A stretch of 64,000 nt of DNA from Caryophanales bacterium UBA7278 (GTDB taxonomy: Bacteria > Bacillota_I > Bacilli_A > RFN20 > CAG-826): positions 20,698 to 84,697 of the forward strand of contig DKRQ01000022.1 in assembly GCA_002472275.1 (NCBI GenBank), read 5' to 3'. Below, piece by piece: positions 34,262-43,363 of the stretch. The notes beneath the pieces are model-generated. The model was not told the origin of the DNA and made no database searches. It saw only the letters and a program-made list of their open reading frames with translations. Position 1 is the stretch's first letter. Each line of letters begins with the position of its first letter. Position numbers and translations under genes: made by a program.

Positions 34262-34418
34262 TTGTTTCCAAACCTAGCCACGCGTGTAAAATAAGGGCGT
34301 ACCTAAGGTACTTTACCTCGACTTCCGATTCCGTTTGATCCAGGCATCGGCCTGTTGATAAACATAGTTCCGTTTTGTTGAGGACGGATTGCCTTCATGG
34401 TGCGTTTTAGGAGTATTT
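34262..34418 (+). promoter_or_regulatory. rny promoter and long structured leader
   Basis: TAAAAT at 34287-34292 with TTGTTT at 34262-34267 (19-base spacing, longer than ideal) could start a leader of about 115 bases. The leader contains short hairpins: GTACCT with AGGTAC near 34300, and CAGGC with GCCTG near 34345. AGGAG at 34409-34413 is the ribosome site. No known riboswitch class was recognised. Confidence 0.35.
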
Positions 34419-36008
34419 ATGAATATCCATCTACCCATCTTGGCTTTGGACGTGACCGCCATCGTATTCATGGTCGTCATGATCATTGCCCTCATCGGTG
34501 CGGGTGCTTTACTAGTCATCCTTCTAGTTTCCCGTGCCAAAAACCGCGGCGCAGAAAAAACCGCGGACGCCATTCTCAAGGATGCCAAGATCAAAGCCGA
34601 GCACTTGGTCAAAAACGCTCAGCTAGACGCCAAGCAGAGCGCCTTCGAGGCCAAGCAGCAAGCCGAGAACGAAATCCGTTCCCGCAAAGGCGAACTGGCC
34701 GCCGAGGAACAGAAGCTCTCCCTTCGTGAGCAAGCCTTCGATCAGCGTGAACTCGCTCTCCTTGAGAAAGAGAAGGACATCGACCGCAAGAAGGAGAGGC
34801 TAGACACCTCCATCGCTAACTACGAGAAGCGTCAGGCCGAACTCGACAAGAAAATCGACGACATCATCAAAGAACTTGAGAAGGTCGCCGGCATGTCCAC
34901 CCAGGAAGCCCATGACGAAATCATGGCCAGGGTCGAATCCAAAATGGCCATGGAAATCGCGGCCTACATCAAAAACGCCGAAGATGAGGCCCGTGACACC
35001 GCCTCCGCCAAAGCCATGGACCTACTTGCCCTTGCTTGCCAAAAGTACGCGCAAGACGTCACGACTGAGCGCAACGTCTCCGTCGTCGCCCTTCCTTCCG
35101 ATGAGATGAAGGGCCGCATCATCGGTCGCGAAGGCCGCAACATCCGCGTTCTCGAACAAGAACTCGGCGTCGACCTCGTCATCGACGATACCCCCGAGGC
35201 CATCACGGTCTCCTGCTTCGACCCCATCCGCCGCGAAATCGCCAGGCGCACCCTCGAATACCTCGTCAAGGATGGCCGCATTCAGCCGGGCCGCATCGAG
35301 GAAGTCGTCGCCAAGTGCCGCAAGGAAGTCGAGGAATCCTCCCAGAAATACGGTGAGGAAGCCTGCTTCAAGCTCGGCCTTCCCCGCATCAACCGCGAAC
35401 TCGTCAACTACATTGGCCGCCTCCATTGGAGGACCTCCTATGGCCAAAACGCCCTCGTCCACTCGATGGAAGTTGGTTATCTCACCGGTATCATGGCGGG
35501 CGAACTTGGCCTAGACGTCAACCTCGCTAGGCGCGCTGGCCTCCTCCATGACATCGGCAAATCGGTCGACTTCGAGCAGGAAGGCTCCCACGTCGAACTC
35601 GGCGCCCAACTCGCGAAGAAGTTCAACGAGCCCGAAGTCGTCGTCAACTCGATCGAGTCCCACCATGGCGACGTCGAGGCCCGTTCCATCATCGCCCACC
35701 TCGTGGCCGCCGCGGACGCTCTATCTGCCGCCCGCCCCGGCGCCCGTTCTGAAACCCTGCAAACCTACGTCAAGCGCATCGAGCAACTCGAAACCCTCTC
35801 CAAGTCGTTCGACGGCGTCTCCCAGGCCTACGCCCTCCAGTCCGGTAGGGAAGTCCGCGTCATGGTCATCCCCGAAAAGGTGTCCGACGCCCAAGCCCTC
35901 ATCTTGGCTCAGCAACTCCGCGCCAAGATCGAGGAGGAGGTGACTTACCCCGGTCAAATCAAGGTGTCGGTCATCCGCGAATACAGGGCGGTCGAAACCG
36001 CGAAGTAA
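34419..36008 (+). CDS. rny: Ribonuclease Y
   Basis: RNase Y (529 residues) is the membrane-bound endoribonuclease that starts mRNA decay in Bacillota. An N-terminal membrane anchor (about residues 8-35) is followed by a long charged coiled coil, a KH domain (GRIIGREGRNIRVLEQELGVDLVID) and an HD domain (LLHDIGKSVDFEQEGSHVELG). The start at 34419 is chosen for AGGAG placement over an ATG 30 bases upstream. It is followed after 3 bases by ymdB and then by miaB fused to a RicA-like domain. Confidence 0.96.
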   Translation: MNIHLPILALDVTAIVFMVVMIIALIGAGALLVILLVSRAKNRGAEKTADAILKDAKIKAEHLVKNAQLDAKQSAFEAKQQAENEIRSRKGELAAEEQKLSLREQAFDQRELALLEKEKDIDRKKERLDTSIANYEKRQAELDKKIDDIIKELEKVAGMSTQEAHDEIMARVESKMAMEIAAYIKNAEDEARDTASAKAMDLLALACQKYAQDVTTERNVSVVALPSDEMKGRIIGREGRNIRVLEQELGVDLVIDDTPEAITVSCFDPIRREIARRTLEYLVKDGRIQPGRIEEVVAKCRKEVEESSQKYGEEACFKLGLPRINRELVNYIGRLHWRTSYGQNALVHSMEVGYLTGIMAGELGLDVNLARRAGLLHDIGKSVDFEQEGSHVELGAQLAKKFNEPEVVVNSIESHHGDVEARSIIAHLVAAADALSAARPGARSETLQTYVKRIEQLETLSKSFDGVSQAYALQSGREVRVMVIPEKVSDAQALILAQQLRAKIEEEVTYPGQIKVSVIREYRAVETAK

Positions 36009-36011
36009 GGG

Positions 36012-36803
36012 ATGAGAATCCTCTTTCTAGGTGATATCGTCGGGCACATTGGCCTTAGGGCCGTGTCCGACGTTTTGCCTTCTATAAGGCAGAAGGAACG
36101 TCTGGATTTCGTGATCGCTAACGGCGAAAACGCGTCCGGTGGTTTCGGTCTGACCGAAGAGGATTACCAATACCTCATCGACTCTGGCGTCGATTGCGTT
36201 ACCTTAGGTAACCATTGGGATTCCAAAAAGCAAATCCGCGAATACTGCGAAAGGGCCCCTAAGCTCGTCCGCCCCGCGAACATCCTCTATTTCGACGGGG
36301 GTAGCGGCTCGAGAAAATTCCTTGTGGGTGAAAAGGAAGTCACGGTGACCAATATCCTAGGCACCGCCTTCATGAAGGAGACCGTGGCGTCCCCGATCGT
36401 CACGATGGGGGAGATATTGCCCTCTTCCTCGGCGATCCACATCGTGGATTACCACGCGGAATCCACCTCGGAGAAGGCAATCTTCGCCTCTTATTTCGAC
36501 GGTAGGGTGTCCGCGGTCATCGGGACCCACACCCACGTCCAGACCGCCGACGAGACGGTCTATCCTGGCGGCACCGCCTTCATCTCCGACGCAGGATTAT
36601 GCGGCGCCCACCAATCGGTTATCGGCTTCGACAAGGCCGGGGCCATCGATAAGATGGTGTTCGGACGCGACGCCAAACTCAAAATCAAGGAAGACGGCGA
36701 TAAAGTCGTAAACGGGGTGATCCTCGATATCGCCGATAACGGCAAAACCACCTCCATCAAACGTGTTTACCTCATCAACGGAAAGGAGAAGAACAATGGC
36801 TAA
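36012..36803 (+). CDS. ymdB: YmdB family metallophosphoesterase
   Basis: The 263-residue protein matches YmdB: MRILFLGDIVGHIGLRAV, then IANGENASGGFGLT, LGNHWDSKKQI, VDYHAESTSEK and GTHTHVQTAD, which supply the two-metal phosphodiesterase site. YmdB hydrolyses cyclic nucleotides and affects RNA turnover and community behaviour in Bacillus. The rny-ymdB pair is conserved; here miaB overlaps it by 8 bases. Confidence 0.93.
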   Translation: MRILFLGDIVGHIGLRAVSDVLPSIRQKERLDFVIANGENASGGFGLTEEDYQYLIDSGVDCVTLGNHWDSKKQIREYCERAPKLVRPANILYFDGGSGSRKFLVGEKEVTVTNILGTAFMKETVASPIVTMGEILPSSSAIHIVDYHAESTSEKAIFASYFDGRVSAVIGTHTHVQTADETVYPGGTAFISDAGLCGAHQSVIGFDKAGAIDKMVFGRDAKLKIKEDGDKVVNGVILDIADNGKTTSIKRVYLINGKEKNNG

Positions 36804-38544
36804 GACGATCATCAAGCATTTGCCTGAAATGGCCAAAGCCCGTTCCAGGGCCGACTCGCCCCGCACTTTCCGTAATGACATCGAGCCTTCGCCTAGGCTT
36901 AAGGAATTCGCTAAAGGCAAGAAATACCTCATCAAGACCTTTGGCTGCCAGGCTAACGTCAGGGACGAGGAAATCATGGCGGGCATGCTCGAGAAAGCGG
37001 GCTTCGTCAAATCCCCTTCCGAAGAGGAAGCAAACCTCGTCATCATCAATACCTGCGCGGTCAGGGAAAACGCCGAGGAAAAGGTCTATGGCGAAATCGG
37101 CAAGTTCAAATCTAACGCGACCAAAGACCCTAATTTTATCCTGTGCCTATGCGGGTGCATGATGCAGGAAGAAGGCGTCGCGGTGAAACTACGCGAGATC
37201 TACCATCACGTCAGCATCGTCTTCGGCACCCATAACATCGATAAGCTTTTGGACATGCTCGATGAGAAGATCGCGACCAAGAAGAGCCTTATCGACGTCC
37301 TCTCCTTCTCGGGGGACATCGTCGAGAATTTGCCTTCGACCCGTCTAGATTCCTACAAGGCCTACGTCAACATCACCTATGGCTGCGATAAGTTCTGCAC
37401 CTATTGCATCGTCCCCTATACCAGGGGTAGGGAAAGAAGCCGCGCCAAGGAAGACATCCTCAAGGAATGCAAAGAGCTCGTGGAACAGGGGTATCAGGAA
37501 ATCACCTTGCTTGGGCAAAACGTCAATTCCTATGGCAAGGATTTCAAAAATGGAACCTCTTTTGCGGGGATTTTGGAGGATGTGGCCAAGCTCGGCGTGC
37601 CTCGTCTACGCTTCATGACGAGCCATCCTTGGGACTTTACCGACGAGATGCTAGACGTCATCGCCAAGTACCCAAACATCATGAAATGCATCCATCTTCC
37701 CGTCCAATCCGGAAACGATGAGATCCTTCGTCTCATGGGTAGGCGATATACTAGGGAAGACTATCTTTCCCTCGTGAAGAAGATTCGTGAACGCATGCCT
37801 GAATGCGCGATCACGACCGACATCATTGTGGGCTTCCCTAACGAAACGGAAGAGCAATTCCTCGACACCTTGTCCTTATGCAAGGAAGTCGGCTACGACG
37901 CGGCGTTCACCTTCATCTATTCCCCTAGGAAAGGAACCCCCGCGGCAAGGATTGAGGATAACGTCTCGCCTAAAGATAAGCACGACCGTTTCAACCGCCT
38001 CGTCAAGGTGGTGGAGGAAGGGGTCAGCTCCCATAGCCAGAAAATGGTCGGCAAGACCTACATGGTCCTCGTCGACGGACCTTCCAAAAAGGATTCCGAC
38101 GTGCTCTCGGGTTACGCCGAAAACGGCAAGCTCATCCATTTCAAGGGCCCGGTCCAGCTAAAGGGTTCGATCGTCCCGGTCAAGGTGACCGAGGATAGGA
38201 CCTTCTCTATGTTTGGGGAACTTCAAATCGACCCGATTCTCTTCTTGGCCGAGAAGCTAAGGATGGCGATGGACGAAGAGCCTTTGCTAAAGAACTACCT
38301 CGCCGCCAAAAAAGCAGCCGAGGAAGACGCTAGTCTAGGCAAGCTTCGCGACGAAATCGAATCGGCCCAACGCGCGATGATGAATCTCGCCGCGAGCCAC
38401 GAGGATGAGAAGTTCGCCTCAAAGAGGAAGGAATATCTCTCCCTCATGAAGGAATACGAAAGCCATCCCTTGATCCTCAACCTAACCTCTGCCAAAGAGG
38501 AACTCGAGCCGATGCTTTCCCTGGTCGCGGAGGCCTTAAGATGA
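36796..38544 (+). CDS. miaB: tRNA methylthiotransferase MiaB fused to a C-terminal YlbF/YmcA (RicA)-like domain
   Basis: At 582 residues this is longer than usual MiaB. Residues to about 475 form the normal enzyme: N-terminal cluster domain (KTFGCQANVRDEE, NTCAVRENAEEK, CLCGCMMQEE), radical SAM motif GCDKFCTYCIVPYTRG, and a TRAM domain. It adds the methylthio group to i6A37 of tRNA. The last ~106 residues (from QIDPILFLAEKLR) are helical and resemble the Com_YlbF family, with two long helices, a DE-rich turn and a final LTSAKEELEPMLSLV helix. In Bacillus the separate ymcA gene follows miaB. Start behind AAAGGAG. Confidence 0.85.
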   Translation: MAKTIIKHLPEMAKARSRADSPRTFRNDIEPSPRLKEFAKGKKYLIKTFGCQANVRDEEIMAGMLEKAGFVKSPSEEEANLVIINTCAVRENAEEKVYGEIGKFKSNATKDPNFILCLCGCMMQEEGVAVKLREIYHHVSIVFGTHNIDKLLDMLDEKIATKKSLIDVLSFSGDIVENLPSTRLDSYKAYVNITYGCDKFCTYCIVPYTRGRERSRAKEDILKECKELVEQGYQEITLLGQNVNSYGKDFKNGTSFAGILEDVAKLGVPRLRFMTSHPWDFTDEMLDVIAKYPNIMKCIHLPVQSGNDEILRLMGRRYTREDYLSLVKKIRERMPECAITTDIIVGFPNETEEQFLDTLSLCKEVGYDAAFTFIYSPRKGTPAARIEDNVSPKDKHDRFNRLVKVVEEGVSSHSQKMVGKTYMVLVDGPSKKDSDVLSGYAENGKLIHFKGPVQLKGSIVPVKVTEDRTFSMFGELQIDPILFLAEKLRMAMDEEPLLKNYLAAKKAAEEDASLGKLRDEIESAQRAMMNLAASHEDEKFASKRKEYLSLMKEYESHPLILNLTSAKEELEPMLSLVAEALR

Positions 38545-39431
38545 TCCTGGTTTTGACGGGTCCTACGGGCACTGGCAAATCCGACATGGCTATCTCCTTG
38601 GCCAAGAAGCTAGACGCGGTCATCGTTAATGCCGACGCCTTCCAGGTCTACAAGGAACTAGGGATCGCCACGGCCAAGCCTAGCGAGGAGATGAGGATGC
38701 AAGTCCCCCATTACCTCTATGACTTCGTCTCCTTGGATTCCGCCTATAACGTCTACGAATATCAAAAGGATCTGCGCGCCGTTTTGGCGGAGCAAATCCA
38801 GGACGGCCGCAACGTCATCATCGCGGGAGGCACCGGCCTATATATACGCGCGGGCCTATACGATTATGAATTCGGCGAGAACGCCGACGTCGATCTCTCT
38901 TCTTATGAAGCTCTATCTAACGAAGAACTCCATGACGTCTTGGCCAAGATGGACGAGGAAGAGGCCAAAAAGATCCATCCTAATAACAGGGTCAGGGTCC
39001 TTAGGGCCATATCCTTATGCCTATCCTCGGGCAGGAAGAAATCGGAGATGGTCGGGGAGCAATCCCATAAACCCATATATAAGGATTTATATTTCTATGG
39101 GCTGACTGGCGAACGCGAGGACATTTATTCCCGTACCGACGAAAGGGTCGAGAGAATGTTCAAAGCGGGGCTCGTCGAGGAAGTTTCGTCCCTTAGCAAG
39201 AAATATGGACGGGAGGCGATGGCCTTCCGCGCGATCGGGGTGAAGGAACTCTTCCCTTATCTAGACGGAAAGCAATCCCTAGAGGAATCCAAAGAGGCCA
39301 TCAAGAAGAACACGAGGAACTACGTGAAGAGGCAGTTGACCTTCTGCCGTCACCAATTCGACATCCATTGGATCACCAAAGAAGAGGATATCCTCGAAGA
39401 TCTAAGGTCAAAAGGCGTTTCCCTGCCTTAA
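38541..39431 (+). CDS. miaA: tRNA dimethylallyltransferase MiaA
   Basis: The 296-residue enzyme adds the isopentenyl group to A37, making the substrate of MiaB. The P-loop is LTGPTGTGKSD, followed by VNADAFQVYKELGIATAKP, the ISGGTGLY-type IIAGGTGLYIRA and a C-terminal RNYVKRQLTFCR. It overlaps miaB by 4 bases, linking the two steps of ms2i6A synthesis. Confidence 0.96.
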   Translation: MILVLTGPTGTGKSDMAISLAKKLDAVIVNADAFQVYKELGIATAKPSEEMRMQVPHYLYDFVSLDSAYNVYEYQKDLRAVLAEQIQDGRNVIIAGGTGLYIRAGLYDYEFGENADVDLSSYEALSNEELHDVLAKMDEEEAKKIHPNNRVRVLRAISLCLSSGRKKSEMVGEQSHKPIYKDLYFYGLTGEREDIYSRTDERVERMFKAGLVEEVSSLSKKYGREAMAFRAIGVKELFPYLDGKQSLEESKEAIKKNTRNYVKRQLTFCRHQFDIHWITKEEDILEDLRSKGVSLP

Positions 39432-39449
39432 CAAAAGCGGGAGAAAGAA

Positions 39450-39455
39450 TATCAT
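39450..39455 (+). promoter_or_regulatory. Possible fhs -10 box
   Basis: TATCAT lies 22 bases before the fhs ATG, with AAGGAAG as ribosome site. No clear -35 or upstream terminator was found. Confidence 0.3.
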
Positions 39456-39477
39456 CCTTTTTAAGGAAGTTTGACCC

Positions 39478-41094
39478 ATGGAACTAGAACGTATTGAAAA
39501 AATCGCCGCGACCGCCGGCATCGATGAAGAATATTTGGAGCCTTATGGCAAATTCAAAGCCAAGATCGACTGCGCGTTGGCCGAGAAGCTAAAAGGGGAG
39601 AAGGACGGAAAACTCGTCCTCGTCACCGCCATCACGCCGACAAAGGCCGGCGAAGGCAAGACGACCACCTCGATCGCCCTCGCCGAAGGCTTTGGCAAGA
39701 TTGGCCAAAAGGCCATGCTTTGTTTGCGCGAGCCTTCCCTAGGCCCCGTCTTTGGCATCAAAGGCGGCGCGACCGGCGGCGGACTCGCCTCGGTTGCCCC
39801 AAGTGAAGACATCAACCTCCATTTCACGGGCGACATGCACGCGCTTACCTCTTCGATCAACCTCATCGCCGCGGTCATCGATAACTCCATCTACCAAGGC
39901 AACCCCTTGGATATCGATCCCGCCCGCGTCGTCTGGAGCAGGGCCATGGACATGAATGACCGCGCCCTCCGCAACGTCGACGTCGCCTTAGGCGATCCTA
40001 AAGGCAGCCCCCGCACCGACCATTTCGTCATCACCGTCGCTTCCGAGATGATGGCGATCCTTTGCCTGGCCAGGGATAACGAAGATTTCCTCGAAAGGGT
40101 TAAGAAAATCATCGTCGCCTATAAGAAAAACGGCGAACCCGTCCGCGTGGATGACCTCCGCATCTCCCATGCGATCATGAAACTCATGAAGGAAGCCCTC
40201 AAGCCTAACCTCGTGCAGACCTTGGAGCATAACCCCGCGATCATCCATGGCGGCCCCTTCGCCAACATCGCCCATGGCTGCAACTCCTTGATTGCCACCA
40301 AGCTTGGGCTCAAGCTCGCCCCGATCGTCGTGACCGAGGCAGGCTTCGGCGCCGATCTAGGCGCGGAGAAGTTCCTCGACATCGCTTGCCAAGAAGGCGG
40401 CCTCCATCCCGATTGCGTCGTCATGGTCGCGACCATTAGGGCTCTCAAGATGCATGGCGGGCAGCCCTTTGAAGAACTCACCAATCCTGACCCCGAAGCC
40501 CTCAAAAAAGGCATCGTCAACCTTGCCACCCACCTAGAGAACATCGCTAAATACGGCGTCCCGACCGTCGTGGCCATCAACCACTTCGCGACCGACTCCG
40601 AGGAAGAGGTGAAAATCCTCTCCAAATGGTGCGAGGATAACGGCTACGAATATTCCTTCCTCGATGGCTTCCTAAAAGGCGGGGAAGGCTCGACCGACCT
40701 AGCCAAGAAGGTGCAAAAGTCCCTCAAAGAACGCGAATCCAACTACCATCCCCTCTATAAAAAAGAAGAACCCGTCTTTACGAAAATAGAGCGGATTTGC
40801 AAGGAAATCTACCGTGCCGACGGCGTGGAATTCACCGAAAAAGCGCTGGAGCAAATCGCCGAATACGAAAGAATGGGATTCTCTAGCGCCTACATCTGCA
40901 TGGCCAAGACCCCGCAGTCCCTCTCCGACGACCCGAAGGTCCTCGGCGCGCCCCGTGGCTTCAAGATCCACGTGAGGGAAGTCAATCTCTCCGCCGGGGC
41001 GAACTTCCTGATTCCTCTTACCGGGGCGATCCTTACGATGCCAGGTCTTCCTAAGGTTCCCGCCGCGGTCAAAATGGAGGATATGCCCATATGA
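39478..41094 (+). CDS. fhs: Formate-tetrahydrofolate ligase
   Basis: The 538-residue ligase makes 10-formyl-THF from formate, ATP and THF. The ATP loop is TPTKAGEGKTTTSIALAEG, followed by LREPSLGPVFGIKGGATGGG and the THF region. Length is near normal. Its stop overlaps the start of the DUF951 gene by 4 bases. Confidence 0.97.
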   Translation: MELERIEKIAATAGIDEEYLEPYGKFKAKIDCALAEKLKGEKDGKLVLVTAITPTKAGEGKTTTSIALAEGFGKIGQKAMLCLREPSLGPVFGIKGGATGGGLASVAPSEDINLHFTGDMHALTSSINLIAAVIDNSIYQGNPLDIDPARVVWSRAMDMNDRALRNVDVALGDPKGSPRTDHFVITVASEMMAILCLARDNEDFLERVKKIIVAYKKNGEPVRVDDLRISHAIMKLMKEALKPNLVQTLEHNPAIIHGGPFANIAHGCNSLIATKLGLKLAPIVVTEAGFGADLGAEKFLDIACQEGGLHPDCVVMVATIRALKMHGGQPFEELTNPDPEALKKGIVNLATHLENIAKYGVPTVVAINHFATDSEEEVKILSKWCEDNGYEYSFLDGFLKGGEGSTDLAKKVQKSLKERESNYHPLYKKEEPVFTKIERICKEIYRADGVEFTEKALEQIAEYERMGFSSAYICMAKTPQSLSDDPKVLGAPRGFKIHVREVNLSAGANFLIPLTGAILTMPGLPKVPAAVKMEDMPI

Positions 41095-41315
41095 GCCTTG
41101 TCCCGGCTTACGAACTATATGACGTCGTCGAGATGAAACGGCCGCACCCTTGTTTTAGTAAGAGCAAGCGATTCCAAATCGTCCGCGTGGGTGCTGACAT
41201 AAAGATCAAGTGCCTAGGGTGCGGAAACGTCATCATGATCGATAGAGACAAGTTCAATTCCCGCATCAAAAAAGTCCTCGAACACCACGAAGGACCGCTA
41301 ACTTCCGAAAACTGA
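41091..41315 (+). CDS. DUF951 family protein
   Basis: This 74-residue protein has the family pattern YDVVEMKRPHPC, RVGADIKIKCLGCGNVIMIDR, with HPC and CxxC positions that could bind a metal. The usual HPCG reads HPCF here. Function is unknown; it often lies next to ychF in Bacillota. Here ychF is 5 kb away, with ABC transporter and cspA genes in between. Confidence 0.88.
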   Translation: MSLVPAYELYDVVEMKRPHPCFSKSKRFQIVRVGADIKIKCLGCGNVIMIDRDKFNSRIKKVLEHHEGPLTSEN

Positions 41316-41345
41316 AATCACTTTTTGAAGGCCTCCGACCCTATA
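41315..41345 (+). promoter_or_regulatory. ABC transporter upstream element shared with recA
   Basis: AAATCACTTTT (41315-41325), 13 bases, CCCTATA (41339-41345), then TATAGGC and GGAGG before the ATG at 41363. The element starts on the stop codon of the DUF951 gene. See the matching recA element at 33097. Confidence 0.5.
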
Positions 41346-41362
41346 TATAGGCGGAGGCTTTT

Positions 41363-43363
41363 ATGTTGCTCGAATGCAAAAACGTTGGAAAACGCTTTGG
41401 CAAGTTCGTGGCCCTAAAAAGGGTGAGCCTTTCTTTTCCTAACGTTGGTCTAGTGTCCATCATGGGAAGATCAGGTTCGGGCAAGTCTACTTTGCTTAAT
41501 ATCCTTTCGGGCATGGCTAGGCCTAGCAAAGGCAAGGTCTATTACAAAGGGAACGACCTTTCTCTTTTTTCCAAAGAGCAATGGAGAGCCTATCGGAGCA
41601 AAGAAACCTCGTTCTTGTTTCAGCATTATAACCTCCTGCCAGAAATCAACGTCCTCGATAACGTGGCCTTGCCTTTGCGGATATCCGGAGTCTCTAGCCT
41701 CAAGGCCAAAAGGAAGGCAAAGGCTTTGCTTAATGAGTTCGGCTTAGGGAAGATGGCCCATCGTAACGTTAAGACCCTTTCGGGAGGAGAGAAGCAAAGG
41801 GTGGCGTTATGCAGGGCCTTATCGACCTCCCCGCGCATCCTTTTCGCCGACGAGCCGACTGGGGCGTTAGACGAAACTAACGCGAAGAAAGTCATGGAGG
41901 CCCTCAAAGAGGCTTCGAGGAAAAGGCTCGTCGTCATGGTTTCCCATAATGAAGAACTCGTGAAGGAATATTCCGATCGAATCATCGAACTTGGGGCTAC
42001 AAACGACGAAATAAAGAAGCATTCTCCAAGGGCAATATCGAAAAAAAGCCGAAGCGGATTCTCCTGGGTCTATCGTTTTCTTCCTTCAAGCATCAGGAAA
42101 AACGCGTTTAAGAACCTTATGTCCTTTGCCTCGGGGCTCGTTGGCTTTTCCGCTCTTTTCCTTAGCGTTGGATTCTTCCTAGGAAATCAAAAGGCGGTGG
42201 AAATCTCCTCTAGGAGAACCCTCGGCTATCAAAGCGGGACAATCTGCAAAAAGGACTATGTGGAGATGGATAATTCGCCACTAAAGCTAGTCAAACAATC
42301 TAGGCCTTCTTTAGAAGAATCCGCCTCCTTGCTCGAAAGCGTGCCTTCTGCGATCGCCGAGGATGACTACTCCTATTTCTTCCCGAGCTCGCAGGTTTAT
42401 GAATTTGAAGGGGAAAAGCGAAATCCGTGTTCTTTTCTCCCTATTTATGACCTCACCTTAAACGAAGGGGGCAAAGCCCTTCTAAAAGAAGGGGAAGCGC
42501 CTAGGACAAACGATTTCCTAACCTGTCTGGTAAATGAGGAATTCGCCTCGATCTATGGAAAGGTGATCGGCAAATGGATCTATAGCGAGTATCTAGCTAC
42601 GGTAGGAGAGGCCGGGGAGAAGGGGCAGGTCCTCGTCAGCGCGAAACTAGAGATCGTGGGGGTGGTGGAGGAATTCCCGTTTCTAAATTCCCCAAAGGTC
42701 TATTACTCTCATCAAGGTCTTAAGGAATACCTAAGGGGTTTGTCCGTAAAAGAAAAAGACATCGTCTCCTTTTTGGCGGAGCAACCACCCGATTCCCATT
42801 ATTCCTCCTATAGGAGAAGGGTGTTCGTCCACGATGAAAAAGACGTCCCTTCCTTTTGGGCGCTCATACAAAAAAGCGAAGAAGAAGGATATGAAATACA
42901 AAGCGAAGGCAAAGCCACCGCGGATTCCTTTTTGGCCTTATCCTCCGCCCTTTCGACTTCCTTGACGTTGTTCTTATCGATCGCCGTGGCGGGCATCGTG
43001 CTCATCATCGGGCTATCCTCTTTTTCCAGTTTCGTCTCTTCGAAAAAAGAGGTGGCCTTGCTTCGTTTCTTCGGGGCAAAGGAAAGCCATGTCGCGTTTT
43101 TGTTTAGCCTAGAAGGAACCTTAGGCTGCCTCCTTGCCTGCCTACTTTCTCTCCTTGCTTGCCCATGGCTAGAAAAACTGGTGAATGGTTATTTCCAAAG
43201 CGAGTTTGGCGTCACCAACTTGCTTTCCTTTCCCTATTCGAATCCCGTTTGGGTCCCTTTTTTGTGCCTAGGCGCGGCGGGCCTATTGGGCTTCCTGTCT
43301 TCTTTTATCCCGCTAAAAGTCGCGGGCAAGGTAAGCATCGTGGAGGAACTTAGGGATGAATGA
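41363..43363 (+). CDS. ABC transporter, ATPase fused to FtsX-like permease (first of pair)
   Basis: The 666-residue protein starts with a LolD/MacB-type ATPase: Walker A GRSGSGKST, signature LSGGEKQRVALCRAL, Walker B ILFADEPTGALDE. After residue about 230 come one membrane segment, an extracellular region of about 270 residues, and three C-terminal segments with the FtsX-type SFVSSKKEVALLRFFGAKES. Type VII exporters of this kind use energy for lipoprotein extraction, peptide export or peptide resistance; substrate unknown. It overlaps the second transporter gene by 8 bases. Confidence 0.88.
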   Translation: MLLECKNVGKRFGKFVALKRVSLSFPNVGLVSIMGRSGSGKSTLLNILSGMARPSKGKVYYKGNDLSLFSKEQWRAYRSKETSFLFQHYNLLPEINVLDNVALPLRISGVSSLKAKRKAKALLNEFGLGKMAHRNVKTLSGGEKQRVALCRALSTSPRILFADEPTGALDETNAKKVMEALKEASRKRLVVMVSHNEELVKEYSDRIIELGATNDEIKKHSPRAISKKSRSGFSWVYRFLPSSIRKNAFKNLMSFASGLVGFSALFLSVGFFLGNQKAVEISSRRTLGYQSGTICKKDYVEMDNSPLKLVKQSRPSLEESASLLESVPSAIAEDDYSYFFPSSQVYEFEGEKRNPCSFLPIYDLTLNEGGKALLKEGEAPRTNDFLTCLVNEEFASIYGKVIGKWIYSEYLATVGEAGEKGQVLVSAKLEIVGVVEEFPFLNSPKVYYSHQGLKEYLRGLSVKEKDIVSFLAEQPPDSHYSSYRRRVFVHDEKDVPSFWALIQKSEEEGYEIQSEGKATADSFLALSSALSTSLTLFLSIAVAGIVLIIGLSSFSSFVSSKKEVALLRFFGAKESHVAFLFSLEGTLGCLLACLLSLLACPWLEKLVNGYFQSEFGVTNLLSFPYSNPVWVPFLCLGAAGLLGFLSSFIPLKVAGKVSIVEELRDE

